In this document: piece by piece, positions 5,711 to 8,248 of the stretch | Layout of the letters: the number at the start of each line of letters is the position of its first letter | Position numbering within the stretch: the first letter of the stretch is position 1 | Assembly: GCA_021737205.1 (NCBI GenBank) | Contig: JAIPEK010000087.1 | Coordinates: 1 to 8,248, forward strand | Source of the DNA: Desulfarculaceae bacterium | Lineage (GTDB): Bacteria > Desulfobacterota > Desulfobacteria > Desulfobacterales > Desulfobacteraceae | DNA: 8,248 bases | Direction: 5' to 3' | Translations under genes and position numbers: made by a program | Notes under the pieces: model-generated | Told to the model about the DNA's origin: nothing | The model's database searches: none | Seen by the model: the letters and a program-made list of their open reading frames with translations, nothing else

Positions 5711-6580
5711 ATGAAATGGATCATTCTTTCCATACTCACTGCACTGGCGGTGGCCACCCAGGATGCATGGGTGAAAAAACATTTTTCAAAGTACAACCCA
5801 TGGGAAATGGGAACCATGATCTTTGTTTACAGCCTCCCGTTTCTTCTGATCTCCTTGTTTTTTATCCGGATTCCCGCACTGGATTCCGTCTTTTTCTGGT
5901 GTTTTGCAGTGAGCCTGCCGCTGAATGCGGCGGCATTCCTCTTGTATGTGTATGCCATACGGATATCCCCGTTAAGCTTGACACTGCCGTATCTGGCATT
6001 TACACCCGTGTTCATGCTGTTTACGGGCAAACTCTTTCTCGGTGAACTGCCGAGTCTTTATCCGTTCATCGGCATTCTTTTCGTGGTGGCAGGCAGCTAT
6101 GTCCTCAATATCAACCCCCTGGACCGCACTTTCCTGGGGCCGTTCACCGCGTTCCGCCGGGAACCCGGTGCCAGGATCATGCTGTTTGTCGCTTTTCTGT
6201 TCAGTTTTGCCGCAGTGATCGGAAAACAGGGTATGCTGCATTCCTCCGTGATGTTTTTTTCCGTATCCTTTTTCACGGCAATGAATCTGACACTGCCGCT
6301 GCTTCTCCTTGCCTCGGGCAAAGCGAAATGGGAACATTATCTCGAATCTCCGGTCAAAGGGCTGATCGGCGGGCTCATACTCTATCTGCACGTTATCCTG
6401 CACGCCCATGCCATTACCCTGACCAAGGCGGTGTACATGATCTCGTTGAAACGTCTGAGCATTCTGTTCGGCATTCTGTATGGGAAATGGCTTTTCAGGG
6501 AGACCCGGATCCTCACCCGGCTTGCCGGAAGCGGCATGATGGTGGCGGGTGCCGCCATCATCATGGTCTGCGGGTTTTAA
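5711..6580 (+). CDS. EamA/DMT-superfamily membrane transporter
   Basis: A 289-residue, strongly hydrophobic inner-membrane protein with about ten predicted membrane segments arranged as two EamA-like halves (roughly 1-135 and 155-289). The first half ends with the family-typical LPYLAFTPVFMLFTGKLFLGE (92-112) followed by a glycine-rich last helix; the second half repeats the pattern with SLKRLSILFGILYGKWLFRE (245-264) and a final helix to the C terminus. EamA proteins move small metabolites (amino acids, nucleotides, sugars or drugs) across the membrane; the substrate cannot be read from the sequence. The start ATG at 5711 follows GGGAG, spaced ten bases, that belongs to the heptamer array. 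It is divergent from the CULT gene and convergent with the EI24-family gene, with 20 bases between the two stops and no strong hairpin there. No clear -35/-10 pair was found upstream. Confidence 0.85.
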   Translation: MKWIILSILTALAVATQDAWVKKHFSKYNPWEMGTMIFVYSLPFLLISLFFIRIPALDSVFFWCFAVSLPLNAAAFLLYVYAIRISPLSLTLPYLAFTPVFMLFTGKLFLGELPSLYPFIGILFVVAGSYVLNINPLDRTFLGPFTAFRREPGARIMLFVAFLFSFAAVIGKQGMLHSSVMFFSVSFFTAMNLTLPLLLLASGKAKWEHYLESPVKGLIGGLILYLHVILHAHAITLTKAVYMISLKRLSILFGILYGKWLFRETRILTRLAGSGMMVAGAAIIMVCGF

Positions 6581-6600
6581 ACCCACAACCTTTCCGGTTT

Positions 6601-7314
6601 CTACCCCTCATTTTCTATACAATATAGCGTGGCCCCCACGGGAGCGAAAGAGAAAAACAGGATGTTCACCCAGGGGATCAGAAAAAAAAGACCGAATCCG
6701 ATATGAAACAGAAGGTTCTTTTTGAAAAATCCGATCCGCTGCTGAAAGCTGAACATTCTTCTGGCATACACCAGGTCCGTATTGTCCCATGCGAGAAAAG
6801 CGGCCGCGGTCAAAGAGGACAGAACAGCGATCAGGGGCCCGAAAGGGGTCAGGAACCCCGCTGCCATGATCAGAAGACTGAGTGCAACCGGTATAAGCGC
6901 CCTGGGGATCTCCTGGCGGATCAGGTAAAAAAACAGGCGGATCATTCCCTGGTCATCCGGCGAATCCTCCCTGCCCGTCCGGATTCTTTCGGTCACCCTT
7001 GACATGTAGTCCATGACAAACAGTCCGAATATGACCTGGGAGAAAAAATAGGAGACAATCACTGAAACAAGGGCCAGCAGTATGGAGAGAAGCCAGGAGA
7101 CAAGTTCCCACAAAAAGAGCATAAACCCCTGGTCCGGCGCCTCCCACACAAACGCAAGAATGGCATCCTGGTAATAGAACACAAGCCCGGTAAGTGCTAT
7201 GGTGATCACCAGCAGTACAACAAACCGGGCCATGCCGAGCAGAAGCAGCAACGGAGTGGTCAGCCCCATTGCAAGTCCCCTAACCGCGTATTGAATCCCT
7301 TTAAAAAATCCCAT
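6601..7314 (-). CDS. EI24/CysZ-like integral membrane protein
   Basis: A 237-residue multi-spanning membrane protein with hydrophobic stretches near residues 18-47, 63-101, 138-176 and 202-228, separated by a charged loop (VTERIRTGREDSPDDQG). The N-terminal FFKGIQYAVRG and the C-terminal IPWVNILFFSFAPVGAT are typical of the EI24 domain family, which includes the sulfate permease CysZ of E. coli. CysZ-type proteins help sulfate uptake, but most family members have no known substrate, and this one has no cysteine-pathway neighbour, so I keep the name at family level. The ATG at 7314 follows AGGAGG (7327-7322) with seven bases between. A strong divergent promoter lies at 7378-7350. The gene is convergent with the EamA gene. 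Confidence 0.85.
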   Translation of the reverse strand: MGFFKGIQYAVRGLAMGLTTPLLLLLGMARFVVLLVITIALTGLVFYYQDAILAFVWEAPDQGFMLFLWELVSWLLSILLALVSVIVSYFFSQVIFGLFVMDYMSRVTERIRTGREDSPDDQGMIRLFFYLIRQEIPRALIPVALSLLIMAAGFLTPFGPLIAVLSSLTAAAFLAWDNTDLVYARRMFSFQQRIGFFKKNLLFHIGFGLFFLIPWVNILFFSFAPVGATLYCIENEG

Positions 7315-7346
7315 CCGTCGGCCTCCTGTTTCCGTATGAATCCCGG

Positions 7347-7375
7347 TTGACTATAAACGACAATATGATTAATAT
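7347..7375 (+). promoter_or_regulatory. Predicted promoter of the Mth938 / radical SAM unit
   Basis: TTGACT (7347-7352) and TAATAT (7370-7375) are separated by 17 bases. The start point would be near 7382, giving a leader of about 73 bases before the ATG at 7455. This A/C-rich leader holds an 8-base direct repeat CGACAACA (7410-7417 and 7421-7428). The promoter shares nearly all of its bases with the opposite promoter at 7350-7378. Confidence 0.6.
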
Positions 7376-7378
7376 CAA
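7350..7378 (-). promoter_or_regulatory. Predicted promoter of the EI24-family gene
   Basis: On the minus strand TTGATA (7378-7373) and TATAGT (7355-7350) are exactly 17 bases apart, each matching five of six consensus bases. The start point would be near 7343, giving a leader of about 29 bases that contains the AGGAGG ribosome binding site. Its -35 box overlaps the -10 box of the plus-strand promoter, and its -10 box overlaps the other's -35. Confidence 0.65.
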
Positions 7379-7454
7379 CAGTATCGAATGATGATTTTCC
7401 TTCAAACAACGACAACAGACCGACAACAAAACAAATGAACAAAAGAGGTCTGCA

Positions 7455-7799
7455 ATGATCAGTAATTATGAATTCGGAAAGATTACCGTCAACGGAACCG
7501 AATACAGAAACGATATCAGGATCACCCCCAAAGGAGAGGTGCTTCCCGAATGGTGGCGAAAGAGCGGACACAAGGTGGATGTAGAGGATGTACAATCCAT
7601 CATGACCGATGATATTGATGTGCTGGTTCTCGGCAAAGGCAAGCCTGGAATGATGAAGGCCTCCTCTGCTTTAAAAAAGCACCTGAATCAAAAGGGAGTG
7701 GAGCTGATTGAACAGAATACCCGGAAAGCTGTTGATACGGTGAACCGGCTTTTGCAGGAAAACCGGAAATTCGCGGCCGGGTTTCATCTGACCTGCTGA
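7455..7799 (+). CDS. Mth938-domain protein (AAMDC/NDUFAF3-like fold, DUF498)
   Basis: A 114-residue soluble protein covering one complete Mth938-like domain. Seen: ISNYEFGKITVNGTEY at the N terminus, the conserved PEWWRKSGH (31-39), DIDVLVLGKGKPGMM (53-67) with its glycine-rich turn, GVELIEQNTRKAVDTVN (81-97), and the terminal AAGFHLTC. The family includes archaeal MTH938, human AAMDC and the mitochondrial complex I assembly factor NDUFAF3; the biochemical role of bacterial members is not established. The ATG at 7455 follows AGAGGT at 7444-7449. The next gene starts 15 bases after its stop, with that gene's ribosome binding site right behind the stop, so the two genes are very likely co-transcribed and may act together. 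Confidence 0.9.
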   Translation: MISNYEFGKITVNGTEYRNDIRITPKGEVLPEWWRKSGHKVDVEDVQSIMTDDIDVLVLGKGKPGMMKASSALKKHLNQKGVELIEQNTRKAVDTVNRLLQENRKFAAGFHLTC

Positions 7800-7813
7800 A
7801 GGGGAGGATACCG

Positions 7814-8248
7814 TTGATCCCGAAATACAGAACAGCCCTTGATAAGGGGGTTTTCCCCGACCGGATCCAAAAAGCAAAGCAAATGCTGGAAAACTGTACG
7901 CTGTGCCCCAGGCAATGCCGGGTCAACCGGCTTGAAGAAGAAACAGGAACCTGCTCCACCGGTTCCAGGGCAGTGGTGGCGAGTTTCGGGTCCCATTTCG
8001 GAGAGGAACCCCCGCTTGTGGGAAAAAGCGGCTCCGGCACCATTTTCCTGGCCTTCTGCAATCTGCTGTGCTGTTTTTGCCAGAACCATGAAATCAGCCA
8101 CGACGGGGAGGGAGAAGAAACCGAACCGGAGCGTATCGCGTCCGTGATGATTCACCTGGAACAGATCGGCTGCCGCAATATCAACTTCGTCACCCCGACC
8201 CATGTGGTGCCCCAGCTGTTGGAGGCCATTGAAACCGCGGCAAAAAGC
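7814..8248 (+). CDS. PflX-like (COG1313) radical SAM protein, N-terminal part, cut by window edge
   Basis: 145 codons are open from a TTG at 7814 to the last base; GGAGG at 7803-7807 lies six bases upstream, which decides this non-ATG start. The protein resembles the PflX/COG1313 group related to pyruvate formate-lyase activating enzymes. The radical SAM motif CX3CX2C is Cys82, Cys86 and Cys89 (CNLLCCFCQN), which should bind a [4Fe-4S] cluster that cleaves S-adenosylmethionine. Upstream, Cys28, Cys31, Cys35 (CTLCPRQC) and Cys47 (GTC) could hold an extra cluster or metal, as is typical of this group. Conserved GEEPPLVGKSGSGTIF (63-78) and NINFVTPTHVVPQ confirm the subgroup. The substrate of COG1313 proteins is not known to me. 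It probably forms an operon with the Mth938 gene. The C-terminal half lies beyond the window. Confidence 0.92.
   Translation, partial: MIPKYRTALDKGVFPDRIQKAKQMLENCTLCPRQCRVNRLEEETGTCSTGSRAVVASFGSHFGEEPPLVGKSGSGTIFLAFCNLLCCFCQNHEISHDGEGEETEPERIASVMIHLEQIGCRNINFVTPTHVVPQLLEAIETAAKS

Noticed and set aside
6572..6584. GGGTTT-T-AAACCC inverted repeat at the end of the transporter gene, a possible bidirectional terminator
   Set aside because: The spacer is a single base, too short for a hairpin loop, and it lies over the stop codon with no T-run; more likely a chance palindrome.
5972..6586. Minus-strand open frame of 204 codons opposite the transporter
   Set aside because: The translation is rich in His, Gln, Lys and Glu, as expected when a hydrophobic membrane-protein gene is read antisense; no domain is seen.

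Overview
The window looks like chromosomal DNA of a Gram-negative, probably anaerobic bacterium. A sulfate-reducing or related Desulfobacterota (deltaproteobacterial) member is my best guess, from the overall gene set (M1 aminopeptidase PepN, dodecin, EI24/CysZ-like protein, Mth938-like protein, COG1313-type radical SAM protein, a bacterial CULT-domain protein) and from heptamer repeats of the CAAGAGA type. This taxonomic call is inference. No rRNA, tRNA, CRISPR array, insertion sequence, phage gene or replication origin was recognised.

Layout. The left end (2-1816, +) is the C-terminal two thirds of aminopeptidase N, cut by the window edge inside the GAMEN motif. It is followed by a Phd/YefM-type antitoxin gene (1899-2168, +) with its own promoter/operator. 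The partner RelE/ParE-type toxin frame (2158-2259, +) stops after 33 codons, exactly at the end of the convergent sugar gene, so it is a decayed toxin. On the minus strand, a two-gene operon encodes a GlcA-type nucleotide-sugar 4-epimerase (3565-4575) and a nucleotide-sugar 6-dehydrogenase (2254-3546). Together they should make an acidic sugar nucleotide for surface polysaccharide or LPS. Upstream, on the same strand, lies a dodecin gene (4676-4885) whose usual flavin-stacking tryptophan is replaced by isoleucine.

The centre (about 5100-5710) is the most interesting part. A 124-residue, single-domain CULT protein (5147-5521, -) is the bacterial relative of the thalidomide-binding domain of human cereblon. 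It keeps all four zinc cysteines and the three-tryptophan cage. Heptamer repeat arrays flank it in opposite orientation: five perfect GTCTCTT units overlap its stop codon, and nine degenerate CAAGAGA-like units lie on its other side. The last unit of the second array appears to be the Shine-Dalgarno sequence of the divergent EamA/DMT-type transporter gene (5711-6580, +).

The right part has a membrane protein of the EI24/CysZ-like family (6601-7314, -), convergent with the transporter. It is divergent from a two-gene unit made of an Mth938-domain protein (7455-7799, +) and a PflX-like (COG1313) radical SAM protein (7814 to the window end, +, partial, TTG start). The divergent pair is driven by two near-consensus sigma-70-type promoters that lie face to face on almost the same bases (7347-7378).

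There is no gene-free stretch longer than 300 bases. The largest gaps are 4886-5146 (261 bases: dodecin leader with a small inverted repeat, and the perfect heptamer array) and 5522-5710 (189 bases: CULT promoter and the degenerate heptamer array). All functional calls come from reading the translated sequence against remembered family features; no database search was run.
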